Origin: Tenrec ecaudatus
Lineage: Eukaryota; Chordata; Mammalia; Afrosoricida; Tenrecidae
Reading direction: 5' to 3'
Assembly: GCF_050624435.1 (NCBI RefSeq)
Contig: NC_134542.1
Span: 108,793,677-108,857,676 of the forward strand
DNA: 64,000 nt
This document shows, one piece after another, positions 1 to 11,601 of the stretch (its first letter is position 1; every line of letters starts with the position of its first letter). The notes under the pieces are model-generated. The model was given only the letters and a program-made list of their open reading frames with translations, searched no databases and had not been told where the DNA came from. The translations under genes and the position numbers were made by a program.

Positions 1-127
1 TGAAAACACATGGGTTTTAGGTAGCCTGTAGGTGAAACTACTGAGAGAAGAAAGCATTTAGAAGTATAAGTTATTCATCACTTAAAGTATTAATAGTGTT
101 CATCTGACTCCCAAGTCAAACTTTTAG

Positions 128-218
128 GGCAACATCTCTGATGGAGCTGCATTTCAGTGTGAGTATGGCTTGCCTTGTTGCAATGACTACTGGGACTGCT
201 CCCAGGGAATGCCCATTG
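128..218 (+). other. Exon-like open stretch with splice-site consensus
   Basis: A CTTTTAG acceptor-like site precedes and a strong GTGAGTGAG donor follows a 91 bp stretch open in one frame (30 codons, five Cys, including a CCNDYWDC segment). The donor phase (one base, G) would complete the Asp codon of LRP1B exon 2. An in-frame ATG lies at 209-211. As an internal cassette after a phase-1 exon 1 it would shift the frame and reach a stop quickly, so only an alternative first-exon role would be coding. The polypyrimidine tract is weak. I do not recognise the peptide. It may be chance. Confidence 0.2.
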
Positions 219-790
219 GTGAGTGAGTTGTCTTTATTTATGTTCCTTATTTTTACCCCGGGTTCTAATGTCCATGGCAATGACCACACAGGACGCACAG
301 ACACAAGTCGTGATTAAAGGGTTTATTAAGGAAGGTAACATGTTTTAATGCCAGTGAGAAGCGCTCAGGGTTGAGTTGTTTATTGGGCCATTTTTCAAAG
401 TCCTTTCAGGACGGCTAATAAATGCCAAAGGGACATACCCCTTCTCTGTAAACCTCAACCCAAAGACATTCATTTCAAGCTTCATGGGCTGGCAAACTGC
501 ACGCCCTAAATTAAGTCCCAGAGACACCCGCTCTGTAAGAGGACTTCCTGCACAGAACACTTGGCTTTCCTCGCTCCGTAGTTGGAAAAGTTGTGCTGTG
601 GTTCCACTGAGGTAGTGGCTGGCTTCAGAATACACGCGCATCATGCACAGGGGTCTCAGCTCCTGGCTGTTGCTCACAATGAGATTCCTCCTTCTGCTTT
701 TCAGAGGGCTACGGCAGGATGTCATTGGAGTGGATCCAGGTCCTCATTGCTTATAGGATAATCCTGAGTGCTAAAAGCACCAACAACTCT

Positions 791-850
791 GCCTTGGAAG
801 AAGTGAGGCCAGAGTAGTCCTTCAGTACAAGGATGCTGACACTTTATTAT
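791..850 (+). mobile_element. RTE LINE fragment, C-terminal RT region, sense
   Basis: A short stretch beginning GCCTTGGAAGAAGTGAGGCC resembles the part of afrotherian RTE elements just before their last conserved C-terminal block. It is oppositely oriented to the antisense RTE piece that begins about 300 bp downstream. Confidence 0.45.
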
Positions 851-1139
851 TATTTTTACACTTTAAAGAAGCCCTTTGTGGCAGATTTTCTCAATGCAAT
901 ATGGCCTTTATTTTTTTATTGCTCTCCAGGGGCATTCCTTGGGACTCCAAGTATATGAGATTGTTGATAACCTCAAGCCTTCTTCATCATGATATCTGCC
1001 TGGGTTGAGGATCCATTTCCTTTATAAATTAAGGTATCATCTATATTGAAAGCTGTAGATTTTTATCTTCACCCATAAAGGCTTCATGCCCTTTTCACTT
1101 CCCGCCAATAACATTTTCTCATCTATCTCAGGTAGTTAA

Positions 1140-2160
1140 GGATACTTCCTAAAATTTTGGTGCCTTCTTCTTAATATAATCCAGATTCTCACATTAGTTA
1201 CTCAGCATACTGATTGATTAAGTAGGGTGAACGGATGCAGTCTTCACGTACATCCTTCATGATTTGAAATGCTGCAGCATTGTCTATTCAGACAATTGCC
1301 TCTTAGTCTATGTACAGGTTCCATGTGAGCATAATTTAGAGTTATGGAATATCCCTTCTTCTAAATTTATCCCCACACTGGAATCCCCTTGCATAGTTAC
1401 TATGACAAAGGTGAACATCTTTCTGGTATTCTCCCCATTTAACCCAGGCCCTGGTGGTGTAGTGGTTGTACAAAAGTCTGTAATCCTCCTGGTAGGCAGT
1501 TCGTAAACCACCAAGAGCTCTGTGGGACAAAGACTGGGCTTCTACTCTTGTAAACAGATCCAGCGTCAGAAAGCGCAGGGGTCACTCTGAGTCAGCATTG
1601 ACCAGATGGTATCGTTCTTATTCTAAATCTGGCTTGAGTTTCTTTTGAGGGGGGGCGGGGGCTTGAATTTTGAGCAGTTCCCTGTCAATATACTGTGGCA
1701 ACCCTTTTTGACGTATCCTCAGCAAAAAAATTAATTGCTTGTGACATTAATTGTTTTGTTTGATAGTGTTTCTACATGGTTAGAGCACCTTTCCTTGGAA
1801 CGGACAAGACCATTGTATTCATTTATATAGACTTTATTAACTATTAACTTCCATTGGGTGAGTCAGCTAGCTGTTTTCAAATTTCATAGCGGATTAGTGA
1901 AAGCTTCCACAGGTGCATTCGTTTTGGGAGCATCTCAGTTGGAATCCCATAAGTACTTGCAGCATGCCCTGTTTTCCTCCAGCGCATGAATGTAGCTCAG
2001 AAATCTTCTTTCAATAACGCTGTTTGTTAATCATTTGTTGATCATTGGCTGCCTTCTGAAATGAGTGAGCATTTGTCAATTTTTGTTGATAAAAGGATTC
2101 CATTTATTTCTTCAACTTTTCCTGCATACCGAGTTTTTCAATATTTTGTACATAGTATCC
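1140..2160 (-). mobile_element. RTE LINE (BovB/RTE1-like) reverse-transcriptase remnant, antisense
   Basis: Read on the minus strand, this matches the central reverse-transcriptase part of the afrotherian RTE LINE. Recognisable blocks (plus-strand spelling) are GCCTCTTAGTCTATGTACAG, ACATCTTTCTGGTATTCTC and CAGTTCCCTGTCAATATACT. Many indels and stops make it a fossil. An AfroSINE has been inserted at 1447-1615, splitting it in two. Weaker similarity may extend on both sides, to about 1000 and about 2560. Confidence 0.75.
1447..1615 (+). mobile_element. AfroSINE nested in the RTE remnant
   Basis: It starts GCCCTGGTGGTGTAGTGG (tRNA-derived A-box region), has a GGCAGTTCG-like B-box segment, and ends in the GGGTCACTCTGAGTCAGCAT tail. 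It must be younger than the RTE copy it interrupts. Confidence 0.88.
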
Positions 2161-2249
2161 TACAATAATATGGCAACATGGTGAAATTGTTAGCACATTG
2201 GAATTTAGAAATTTTGCTTGGAGAAAAATGCTTCTTTTTTGGTTTTCTA

Positions 2250-3783
2250 ACTCTAGTCTTTTTGTTTTCTTTTTTGTTTGTTTTGTTTTCTTATAATACT
2301 ATTACTTATCTTCAGTCAATTTCAGCTCACTAATATCTAGAACATTGAAGTTTATGAGTTCCATTGCATTTGGGGTGGTTTTTTCACCATTTTCCCTATG
2401 TGCCACATCAAAGCACTTCGCCGGTCAACTTTTGAGTGTCTTGTAACATGATTGTTTCATCTTCCAGACCCTTGTCAGACACTATTCTGCAGGGTTTCAG
2501 CAAGCTCACACCAGCATCGTTGGTTTTGTTTTGTTTTTAAGTAATTTTATTTCTTCATGAGAAATCTTAGTCTGGACGCTCCACTGAAACTTGTCCAGCC
2601 TCGGTTGTACTCCTAAGATTTGAAATACCTGTGACTTACCATCTAGCATCATAGCGTCTCATATGGCATCACACTGTAACACAAAGGCCAAGGATTGGTG
2701 GGACCATATTATAACCAATATTGATGTTTTGCCTATATTTCTAGGATACCATCAATAACTTGTATAGAGATATCTGTTTCATCTTTCTTTATATTCTCAG
2801 TGTTTATTTCTGTTTATAGTGATTAAAACCTCTATAAATGGATAATCTAATGGATTCTATTTTCCTTAAAAGAGCCCTTTAAAATGGGGAATGAAAATTA
2901 GGGCACTAAAATATATCTCAACTAGGAGATTTATATTTATAAAATTGCAGGATCTGAGAATCCCAATGATTAGAACCTAGAATATTGGTAGGAGACAGTG
3001 CATCATCTCCAGAGGCAAAGCCCAATCACCTACTTCATATCTCAGGAGTCTAACAATGACAGGAAGAGAGAGATGTGCTCTAAGAATTGTTCATGAATCC
3101 CATGCACAATTTAGGGAATGGCGCTTAAAAGAAAATGCCAATCATTTATGCAATGTTTTACATTTATTTAGGAGACTTGTCAAAGTGCCCCTTTCTTAAA
3201 AATGTCTGGTGTGGGATAACTTGCAGATTCACTCCAGTGGACGCTATACAAACATAGAGCATTTCAACTGCGATTTCGGAAAACAACCCCAGAAGTACCA
3301 AGCTGCCGTGCAAGGATAGTAAAAACAGGCCAGCTGCATTCTGATAAAAAAATATATACTTTGTTTCTTGCTAAATAAAGGACAGTGTTTTTACCCTGAT
3401 GTCCCCTCCTACCTGCTTCAGTAAGGAAGCATTTTCAAAGTCTTTTAAAATATTGCTGCTGAAGCATATGGAGTCTACCAGCGTTTCAATGATCGGAGAT
3501 AGCAAAACAATATTCTCCTTGAAAATTAAATGTAACATTGGTTTTGAAGTATTTACCGAAGGACTTTTCCTTTGTTCGTTATGATGGATAAGAAATAGCC
3601 AAAGCCTCTTCCTGAGGATAACGATGTCTTTAAATTTTCTATATTTGTTTAGGTTTAGATAAGATGTTATTCTGTGCATACATTGCCATCAGTAGATCCC
3701 CAAACACTTGGTACTTAATAAGGCATGGGATTATTGTAAATTTGGTAGCCAATTGGAAGTGTAAATATATAGAATTGTTTCTT
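2250..3783. other. Unassigned intronic sequence
   Basis: Possible decayed RTE antisense text up to about 2560 (GCACTTCGCCGGTCAACTTT). Beyond that I see nothing I can name. Confidence 0.5.
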
Positions 3784-4290
3784 TGTTAGTCTGGGCATTT
3801 TAGAGAAACAAATCCACAGAAACTCATGTACAAGAGAGAGTTTTATATAAAGGGTAAGTGCACATCAAGAAAACATCCCAACCCAGTGCTGCCCAAGCCC
3901 ACAAGTATATATATATATAATATATATATATATATGTCAGACACCACATCTCACAATACACATACAGTGATGCCGACTGCAGGAGGAAAGCTGAATCAGT
4001 GAAGGTGTAAGCATCTTAGCGCTGGCAGGGTCTCCACACAGCTGCTCCAGCACCCAGGGCTGCATCAGGGTAGGTCCATGTGGCTTCTCCTCAGTGCTGT
4101 CTCATAGGAAGTGAGCCTTGCAAGCTGAAGCAGGGAACTGGTAAAGACAGCTGCACCCTGGTTCAACCATCAGAAAGCAAGAGACCCGAGAACTAGAAAG
4201 GCAAGGCTCACTGAGCCATTTATCCCGGCCTTCAATTAACCCCACATGTGTAATTGACCACGTTGGCACAATAAACTTTAACTATGTCAG
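3784..4290. repeat. Interspersed repeat starting TGTTAGTCTGGG, with internal TA microsatellite
   Basis: A 500 bp element opens TGTTAGTCTGGGCATTTTAG and continues with AGAGAAACAAATCCACAG. It closes near an ATTGACCACGTTGGCACAAT block. I have seen closely similar interspersed sequences in afrotherian genomes but cannot name the family. It may be related to the family at 12104, 46616 and 49866, which share the opening and an internal ATATCAAGAA-like segment. Confidence 0.6.
3906..3935. repeat. (TA)n microsatellite
   Basis: Thirty bases of TA repeat with one interruption, inside the interspersed repeat. Confidence 0.95.
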
Positions 4291-4629
4291 TTTCATAATA
4301 CAAAGAGATCATATATTTGAATATTAACCCATAACAATCACATATTCTCAATTCACAAAATTATTATTTCATATATTCTTCAGTAGGATGTTATTTCTTT
4401 GAATGCTTATAGCTTCTTTCTTAGGACCCTTTTTCGACTTCTCTTTATAACTGGCTTTTGTCCTGTGCAAATGTATTTCCACTGGCATTTGACATTGAGA
4501 GGCAAAAATATTTTATCTGAAAGTGTAGAAAATGTTAAAACAAACAGAATTCCACTTAGGAATAAAAGGTCTTTAGATGCATGGAAATGCCATGTCTACC
4601 TGTTTGCTTCTTTCTCATGTGACTGAGCC

Positions 4630-4682
4630 ATTGACCTTGAGGTGGGCAGAGGAGTGCTTAACCACTGAGCCACTCAGGGTCC
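4630..4682 (-). mobile_element. AfroSINE fragment (tRNA head only)
   Basis: An antisense head with GTGCTTAACCACTGAGCCAC followed by CAGGGTCC, the reverse complement of the usual SINE start. Confidence 0.7.
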
Positions 4683-5040
4683 ATAAGAGGGCCAAACCCA
4701 GGCCTATTTGTGTCTCTTAATCATGCTTAGCATCAGGGGCAGATGATCCACAGTTGGAGTTGCATGCCACTTTTAAAACTGAAGAACCAGTGCACAGTTG
4801 CATGCGTGTGTCTGTCACCTTGCCTGTCATTAGTGGAACCAAGGTTCTCAGTTACTGATATGGTTTCAGCAGTGAGTTGGGATTACTTACGAAAAGTCAT
4901 ATTATGTGATTAAAACATGGATAATACCATTACTCAATGACTTGTAACTCAAACCTGTAGACTTCGTTTGTTTGTTTTGTTTTTAGAATTGATCTAACAC
5001 TGGCAAGTGGACAATGATATAATTTGAAAGTAGGTCTGGA

Positions 5041-5200
5041 GGCTCTATTGGATCTGCTTGGGGCTGCTAAAGACAGGTTGGCATTTCAAACCCATTAGTT
5101 GCTCCGTGGGAGAAGGAGGAGGAAACAATCTGCTCCCATAAAGATATACAGGTTGGAAGCCTTATAGAGGGTCACTGTGAGCCAGAATTGAATCGATGTC
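5041..5200 (+). mobile_element. AfroSINE, diverged
   Basis: GGGCTGCTAA, ATTTCAAACCCATTAGTTGC and the tail GGGTCACTGTGAGCCAGAAT appear in SINE order. The promoter end is degraded. Confidence 0.75.
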
Positions 5201-5209
5201 TTTGTGTCT

Positions 5210-6500
5210 TTGCTTGAGTAATGTTTGCTTGTTTTTTTGTTTTTGTTCTTCTACTGATATATCCAGGAGAGAGATTCCCTTGGTGCATGAAAGTGCCAAT
5301 GTTTGACTATTTTTGATCTACTTTCCTTGGCTCTCAGCTTCCTCAACTGTACACTAATTAAAATATAGACATGGGTTAGTATTAAATAAGGCCTTACAAT
5401 GGGGAGTTCAATGTTATCTTACTAATAAAATGACATTTCTAGAGGAATTACATTTTTCAAAAAGCCGACCACTAAAGTAGTTTTCTAAGTGACCATTGCA
5501 CAACCAGCTATTGTAAACATTATAATTTTCAGCAGAGTCTTTAAGAGACTGGAGAGGATCTCATGGACCCTTTTCCATTTTATTTTAGTTTATATGATTG
5601 CTTTAATTTTATATGGTACAATCTTTTCTTTCAGGCTGCTTTATTTCAACTATGGGAGAAGTTAGTTTTATTTCGACGATTAACTAAACAAAGCTATTTA
5701 TGATTCTTATAATAGTAAAACATAGAACACAGGTATTGCTTTGAAGATTTTAAAAATTCTCTTTCCAAATTAATAGTTATCTTCAGAAATTATGACCTAT
5801 TTTCATTGAACTAACCTTTTGGTGCAAATACAAAGTCTAAAATAAGTCTCTCTGCACTACTGCAGCTGCTGTGGGAATGACACCTACAGCTAAGCATGAT
5901 AGGGCTTGTTTGGGGCATGTTGAGCTGTTGTTTTGGGGAGTTTTTATTGAGAGAGGCAACATGTCTTTGACTTTAGTGAATAACTAGAATCTTGTTAAAT
6001 GTGAATGGCTGTTCCAAGAAAGGAGAAAAAGATACATAAATGATATATTTAAGAAAAACTAGTAGTCCACCATGGTGAGTCAATGTATATATAATGGTGA
6101 AATAGCAGTAGAAGCAAGTACTGGAAAAGAAGTTCTTCAAGCCATATTATCAAAAACAGTTTTAAGCATTATTTTGTGGAATTGCATATATGAAAATTTT
6201 TCTGTCGTGGGGAAAGGTTAAAGAAAGGGCTTAAGATGCTTTCTAGTGGTTGTTATATGAGTTTTAAATGATTTTACAGGAACTTTTATCAAAATTGGAA
6301 ATATGGTTATTAATAGTCCTCCCAGGTTTCTAGAAGGATTGTATAATCCTAGTAGTAATTTCTTTGCCAAGTACATGGGACAAAAATAATATATTATCAT
6401 ATTTCTGTCAGCCATTATTAGTTATCTATCACTAATCATCCTGTATTTAAGTCAGAAGTGAGAAGCAGAAACAATGCATAGTTCCTGTTGACTTTAAATA
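5210..6500. other. Unassigned AT-rich intronic sequence
   Basis: No gene, SINE or LINE recognised. A few T-runs at 5230-5250 only. Confidence 0.5.
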
Positions 6501-6501
6501 C

Positions 6502-6600
6502 TGCTGTTGTTAATTGCCTCCCAATTGGGTCCAATTCATGGCAACTTTAATTAAAACACTCTAATGGTGCCCAGTCCTGGCTCCACAGCTGTGGCTCGTG
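6502..6600 (-). mobile_element. RTE LINE 3' end, antisense
   Basis: Begins TGCTGTTGTTAATTGCC and contains CCAATTCATGGCAAC and GTGCCCAGTCCTGG, the antisense of the RTE C-terminus and tail also seen at 20281 and 48598. Confidence 0.6.
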
Positions 6601-6611
6601 TGCAGTACAGT

Positions 6612-6812
6612 CTAACCTAACTGCCATTGACTCCATCCTAATCATAGTGCCCTGGCAGGACAGGGAGGTACTGCGTCTTTGGGTCTCTGGGGCTGTAAAC
6701 CTACCCAGGAGCAGAACGTTTCATCTTTTGTCTTTGGGGCACCTGGTCCATTCAAACTGTTGACCTTGTGGCTGGCAACACAATGCTTAATCCACTATCC
6801 CACCAGAGCTCA
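6612..6812 (-). mobile_element. AfroSINE
   Basis: Runs from the antisense tail AACTGCCATTGACTCC, through TCAAACTGTTGACCTTGTGG, to AATGCTTAATCCACTATCCC. It abuts the RTE 3' fragment. Confidence 0.8.
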
Positions 6813-6819
6813 CATGTTC

Positions 6820-7900
6820 CAACTCGGGGCTCTGTTTCTAGCATTGTAACAAAAATATTTTTATTTGATTGTGGCTTATAATATGCTCATTGGCTAATTT
6901 TCAGAAATAAATGGACAGGCCTTCCTTTCTAAGTTGTTTTAATTCAGAAACTCCTTTGAAAGACAACCACCTTGAGTGACGCTCTTATTGGCATAGATTT
7001 CCACAGTGTACTATTGCCCATAGAATGACAAACGGTCAGGAAATTGGTTCTAATGTTAAGTAAGTTATGAAGGTATACTTCATAGGACTTCGCTAGTACT
7101 TTGATTTGTCAGGAAATTTTAGCTATTATTTTACCTAGCAAGTATCAACAGCCCACTCCTCTGGACACTGGCAGTTACAAAATACTACCCATTTCTTACA
7201 TTCCTATTGTAATTAGTTAACAGATCTCCACATTTATATTTCTTAGATTTTCCTAGGGTGCCCTATTATGCACTCAGTAAGGAATTAATTTGTTGGTAAA
7301 CTAATTTTCTTTTTGAGAATATTAAATAAATTAGCAATTTATTGTAATATTAAAGTGAGAACTATAAATTAGCTAATTGTGGCAAATTATATATAGAATG
7401 TCTTTCTGCTATGTTGACAAAATATTCAAAAATATTATAAACTTTTATTAAAAGAAGTGTAGAAACCATATATTATATTTTTTTGTGCTGGAATGAATAA
7501 AAATCTAATGGCTGTGGTTATTTTAATCTTTACATGAATCTTGATTTTGAGAGTCTATTCTTATAAAGAGATACGCACAGTACTAGCTTTTATCCCCTTC
7601 CGTAGGGATGTACCCCGGATGGCCTCTTTATTCTCAAAATCGTATCGCTTCCATTGCAATCTATAGCATTATACAATAGAGAAACCTTTAAAATAAGATT
7701 ATTTTCACTCTCACAAAAGTGCAGGAGGAAACATTAAGTAAGATAACTGGGAATCACACAACCCCATAGAAATATATTTATATTCTTATTCAAAGAACTC
7801 AACCCAGTGGCTTATATTTACAGTAATTGGTTTTAAAATCTGAAACTATCACTCATTTGAGTCCTATATTTAAGGATTTTAAAGATTGACCTTAAAATGA
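6820..7900. other. Unassigned AT-rich intronic sequence
   Basis: Repeat-poor and AT-rich, with many short open stretches and no coding signature. Confidence 0.5.
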
Positions 7901-7904
7901 AATA

Positions 7905-8078
7905 TACCAACCTAAACTCCCTGCCATCGATTGAAGCTGTAGGACGAAGCAGACATGCTTCTGCGAGTATTCCCAGACTGCCCGTCTTCACGGGAGTAGG
8001 AATCTCCACCTTTCTTCCACAGAGCAGCCAGTGGTTTTGAACTGTTGAACTTGCAGTTAGCAGCCCAACACGGCTCCT
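7905..8078 (-). mobile_element. AfroSINE
   Basis: ACTCCCTGCCATCGATTGAA, then GTTGAACTTGCAGTTAGCAG, in antisense order with the head truncated at CCCAACACGGCTCC. Confidence 0.85.
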
Positions 8079-8126
8079 CAAAATGGAATCTATGTTTGAA
8101 AAATAAATGATTGAATTGTAGCTACG

Positions 8127-8300
8127 ATTTTTTAATAAATCATTTTATTGAGGGCTCTTGCATATAACAATCCATATATCCATTATATCAAGCAGATATG
8201 CAAAATTGTTGGCATAAACAATTTTTAAACTTTATCTTTCTTCTTGAGCACTTTGATATCAGCTCCTCTTTTTTTCTCCCCTCCCTCCCCACCCAGTATC
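8127..8300 (-). mobile_element. Afrotherian RTE-type repeat, 3' end, antisense
   Basis: Starts with a T-run then AAATCATTTTATTGAGGGCT, the antisense 3' end shared with 17675, 35231 and 41865. It breaks off in a C-rich segment after ATATCAGCTCC. Confidence 0.75.
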
Positions 8301-9490
8301 TATTCTTAATAGCTATCTTCTAGAAGCATGATATAAATATGTCCCCCTTCCCCCACAAATCTCAACAATGCAAATTTTGTTTAAAGGGTCGGCCTTATTA
8401 TTAATCAGAGAGCATAGACTTATTAAGCAAACCTGTATGTTTTAATTTCAAAAAGTCATTGTTTAATTATGATGGATGTTAATATATATCTATTTGAAGG
8501 TGAATACATACTAAGAATGAGTCCTTTGTATATATTCCCATGGCGTTAAATGCATGTATGATTCACAGTAGGTGAACATTGGTACTTAAAACAAAATAAA
8601 ATGGATAAAACATTCAAGTGTCACATGTATATATTTCAGCCTTCGTGGGGCCGTAATTGTGATTAGGAAGTAATCTTTTACAAATTCACAGTTGAATCCT
8701 CTCTCTAAATCCCAACAGCGATTGTCAGTGTTACTGTTCTTTGACGGCTGGAAGCAGTCGAGTTGAGCCAGCTTGTGTGCAGCTCAGCCCTGTGACCGGC
8801 CAAGGAGCCATGTGCTCCACAGGGATCTCAATGCTGTTTCTCTGAAGGTGCATCCTCTGCCATTCTTTCAGAAGCATATTAGTAATGTGCACCACCCAGG
8901 CACGCCTTGCCTACAGTTTCAAAAAAATAACCATATACAAATCCGGTCCTGCGCCAAGAGGAGTTAAGAAAGTGAGGACACAGGGAAACCTTAGGTGTGA
9001 GGATTAAAAGATGCAGGAACTTCAGCGCCAATGACCGTGAAACCAGAAGGTGAAGGTTCAAGCTACCTTGCTGACTGCTCGGAAAGGGATCAGAACAGTG
9101 GGCACTGGATAAAGCTGGAGAAAACATGGAACCCATTGACTGGTCTCTTAGATGTTTGTAGAACCCTACATCTGCTGTGCGCGGCATTTAAAACTTACCG
9201 ATTTACATCCAGTCTCTCATGCTCAATGAGTGAGTGAGCATATAATGCGTAGCATAATTGTCTGGACATCAACATAAGAACCTATTGAATAAAATAGTCA
9301 ATGCAAGTTTCTCCAAAAGAAGGAAACAAGCTATATCTTAACTAAGCGAACGAAATAAAGCAATCAATAAATGACAAATACCTTAATCATAAAAATCAGG
9401 TACAAATGACTCAATTTCTTCTCTTCTAATTTATTTATCATGTTTATCAAACCTTCTGTCCTCTCTTCCTCAGGGCACTGGCCCTCCAAA
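8301..9490. other. Unassigned intronic sequence
   Basis: Nothing recognised. GC content rises at 8740-9190 without coding signal. Confidence 0.5.
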
Positions 9491-9652
9491 GTCAAAGTCA
9501 AACTCACTGCTAGTAAGTAGAAGTGCTCCGGTGAGAATCCAAGGCTGTAACTCTTTAAGTGTCATCCTAAAGCCACTGAAGAGTGGCTGGTGGCTCTGAA
9601 GGCTAACCTTGTTAGTGGCCAGTGTGTAACCCACCACACCGTCGGTGCCCAC
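9491..9652 (-). mobile_element. AfroSINE
   Basis: AAACTCACTGCTAGTAAG tail, AGGCTGTAACTCTTTAAGTG middle and CCAGTGTGTAACCCACCAC head, all antisense. Confidence 0.8.
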
Positions 9653-9659
9653 CCCCACT

Positions 9660-11460
9660 CCATTTAAATTCTTCATCCACAACCTGCTCTACCTGCATCT
9701 CGGTTTTCCTCCCATCTCACTGACATAGGTATTCCACACTGGTAGAACTTGCATTATTTGAAGTTTTCCTTTATGCCCATTCCAATATTCAGGTTCTTGA
9801 AAGTGCACATAGCTATAATGAACCTTCCTTTTTCCTTCTTTTCCTCCTTTTGTATTCTGGTTCAATCCTCTGCCTCAGGGCTTTAGCATAGGGATTTGAA
9901 CAAATCACCTTTATCCATATAGCTGCTACTTCCATTTCTACAAACTTTACTCAAATGTATTATTGGCTATGGTGTAGTCTCTGACCACAAGATCCAAGTC
10001 TACTCCAGTAGAAATAATGACAGTAACTGCATCATAATTACCTAAGGGAATAATAGCAAATGACTTCTTCATCTACAGTTACATAGACTATAATCCAGGG
10101 CAAGATGTGTTTTCAATTAATTAGATGTAAAGTACCTGAATAACTTTTATGCTAATGGAAGTGATGGTGGCCGTGGTGGGTTTACAGGAAAAAAATATAA
10201 TGGGATAATATAAATCATATGTGCTGTCAGGAAACACCTTTAATTTGGGAATATATAAATATATTTGCGCAACCATGTCTATAGATTAAAGAGTGTGTGC
10301 GTGTCTGTGTGTTTAATAAATATTTACAAAACCTTTTGGTTGTCGGAGGGAGGTTCATGAAGAGAGAAAACTGTAACATTTCATCAAATCTGTGATGTCA
10401 TTAAGTATAAGGTGCAGCACTATTTTGTAGATTTCTTGGGAAATACTACTGAATAAGCAATGGCTTTTTTATCACTTAGAATTTTATTTCATACATAATG
10501 AATGAGCTCACTTATAGCAATTTAATGATAGATTTCTTTTTATCATAAATCACTCTTGACTAAAATATAAATGAAATCAAATGGATAATTTTTTCCTAAA
10601 ACTCCTTCACATTTAGAGGTTTAGAGACACATCTTGATTTCAGGTGTCTTGAGATATACGAAAGAAATTTTGTTTCAGAATCAGTGAGGAATTTTATTAA
10701 ATATATCCGTAGGGTAAAAGTAAGTGATTGCAAATAGACTACAAGCTACTAAAACTTTGAGGAAAGCTACAGATCCCAACCCCTCTGGGAGAATGGTGGA
10801 AATGAACATGGACTTTGCGGACACAATCTAGAATTAGAAATGGGCTTTATAGACATTTACTATACAGTGTTTACTGCTGTCTTTCGGTAGCAGAAGCTGT
10901 CACAGGGGGATTTTGGGGAAAGGAGGAAGGAGATATTACAGTAATGGAGATCCAACAGATACAGAGATTTAAAGTCCTAGTATTAGGATTTAATTTTCCC
11001 CTGATTGATGGTTAAGAATGAAATATTCAGGGATTAAGTTATAATTACAATATTTGACCATTATTGTTGATTTTTTTATGTCTCTTGAACCAAGGGAAAA
11101 CTTAAATTTGTATTCTCAAGAGTCTCTGCATTGGATCAACAACTTGAAAAACCTCAAAAACCTCATTGCCGAGCTATGCTTGTTTGATGTAATAAAGCCT
11201 CTAGTCATAAACACAAACAGAATTCTTCATAATTTCAAGAGTATATTCCATGAACCTACAAACAAAGCCTATCAAAAGTGTGTATTTGAGTGGAGAGGCA
11301 AATGAAATCAATCAATCAATAAATGTAATCATTAGTTTAGCTTTGCTACTGAGTAGAAAATGTGGTTTGTATTCATGTACCTTTTATGTATTGCTGTCAG
11401 ACATTTCATTTTTGTATAGATCTTGCGTTCCTGTTCAGATCACTCACATTGTTTTTTTTG
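9660..11460. other. Unassigned intronic sequence upstream of exon 2
   Basis: No repeats recognised apart from a short TG-rich run near 10290-10315. The last few hundred bases lead into the acceptor and have no other exon-like signal. Confidence 0.5.
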
Positions 11461-11461
11461 A

Positions 11462-11478
11462 AACATTTCCATTTTCAG
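11462..11478 (+). other. LRP1B: LRP1B exon 2 splice acceptor
   Basis: A pyrimidine-rich stretch ends in TTTTCAG immediately before the exon, and a T-run lies just upstream at about 11452-11459. It leaves one base of the Asp codon to be supplied by exon 1 (phase 1). Confidence 0.85.
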
Positions 11479-11601
11479 ATCAGCAATTGTGTGCTCCCGG
11501 TGAATTTCTTTGCCACGATCATGTGACTTGTGTCTCCCAGAGCTGGCTGTGTGATGGGGATCCTGACTGCCCTGATGATTCAGATGAGTCTTTAGATATG
11601 T
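11479..11601 (+). CDS. LRP1B: LRP1B exon 2, first LDL-receptor class A repeat (partial CDS, one exon)
   Basis: This 123 bp exon encodes 41 residues starting Asp-Gln-Gln-Leu-Cys and running through the Ca-binding CDGDPDC and DDSDE motifs to Leu-Asp-Met. The sixth Cys codon is split at the donor. All six disulfide cysteines of an LDL-A module are present, counting the split one, as are the Trp before Cys4 and the acidic calcium cage. From memory it matches about residues 28-69 of human LRP1B with only two changes (Asp to Ala after the first Cys, Thr to Met before the last). LRP1B is a giant LDL-receptor-family endocytic receptor of the plasma membrane that binds extracellular ligands; this module opens its ectodomain. 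The exon is flanked by a TTTTCAG acceptor and a GTGAGT donor and is phase 1 at both ends, as expected for LDL-A modules. The signal-peptide exon and the next LDL-A exon are outside the window. Confidence 0.95.

Larger units (their letters stand above)
1..11478 (+). other. LRP1B: LRP1B intron 1 (3' part)
   Basis: By inference from exon 2, everything upstream in the window is intron 1. No signal-peptide exon, CpG island or TATA-type core promoter was recognised. The content is RTE LINE remnants, AfroSINEs, a 500 bp interspersed repeat with a TA microsatellite, and AT-rich unique sequence. The one exon-like stretch, at 128-218, is listed separately. Confidence 0.8.

Noticed and set aside
128..218. 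Somatomedin-B-like reading of the Cys-rich CCNDYWDC peptide
   Set aside because: Only a few residues resemble the motif and Cys spacing does not fit; kept only as an exon-like signal.
345..725. 126-codon antisense frame, and the idea of an LTR here because of TTTATTA (antisense polyadenylation-like) text
   Set aside because: No matching second LTR, no TG..CA ends found, and no retroviral coding text nearby.
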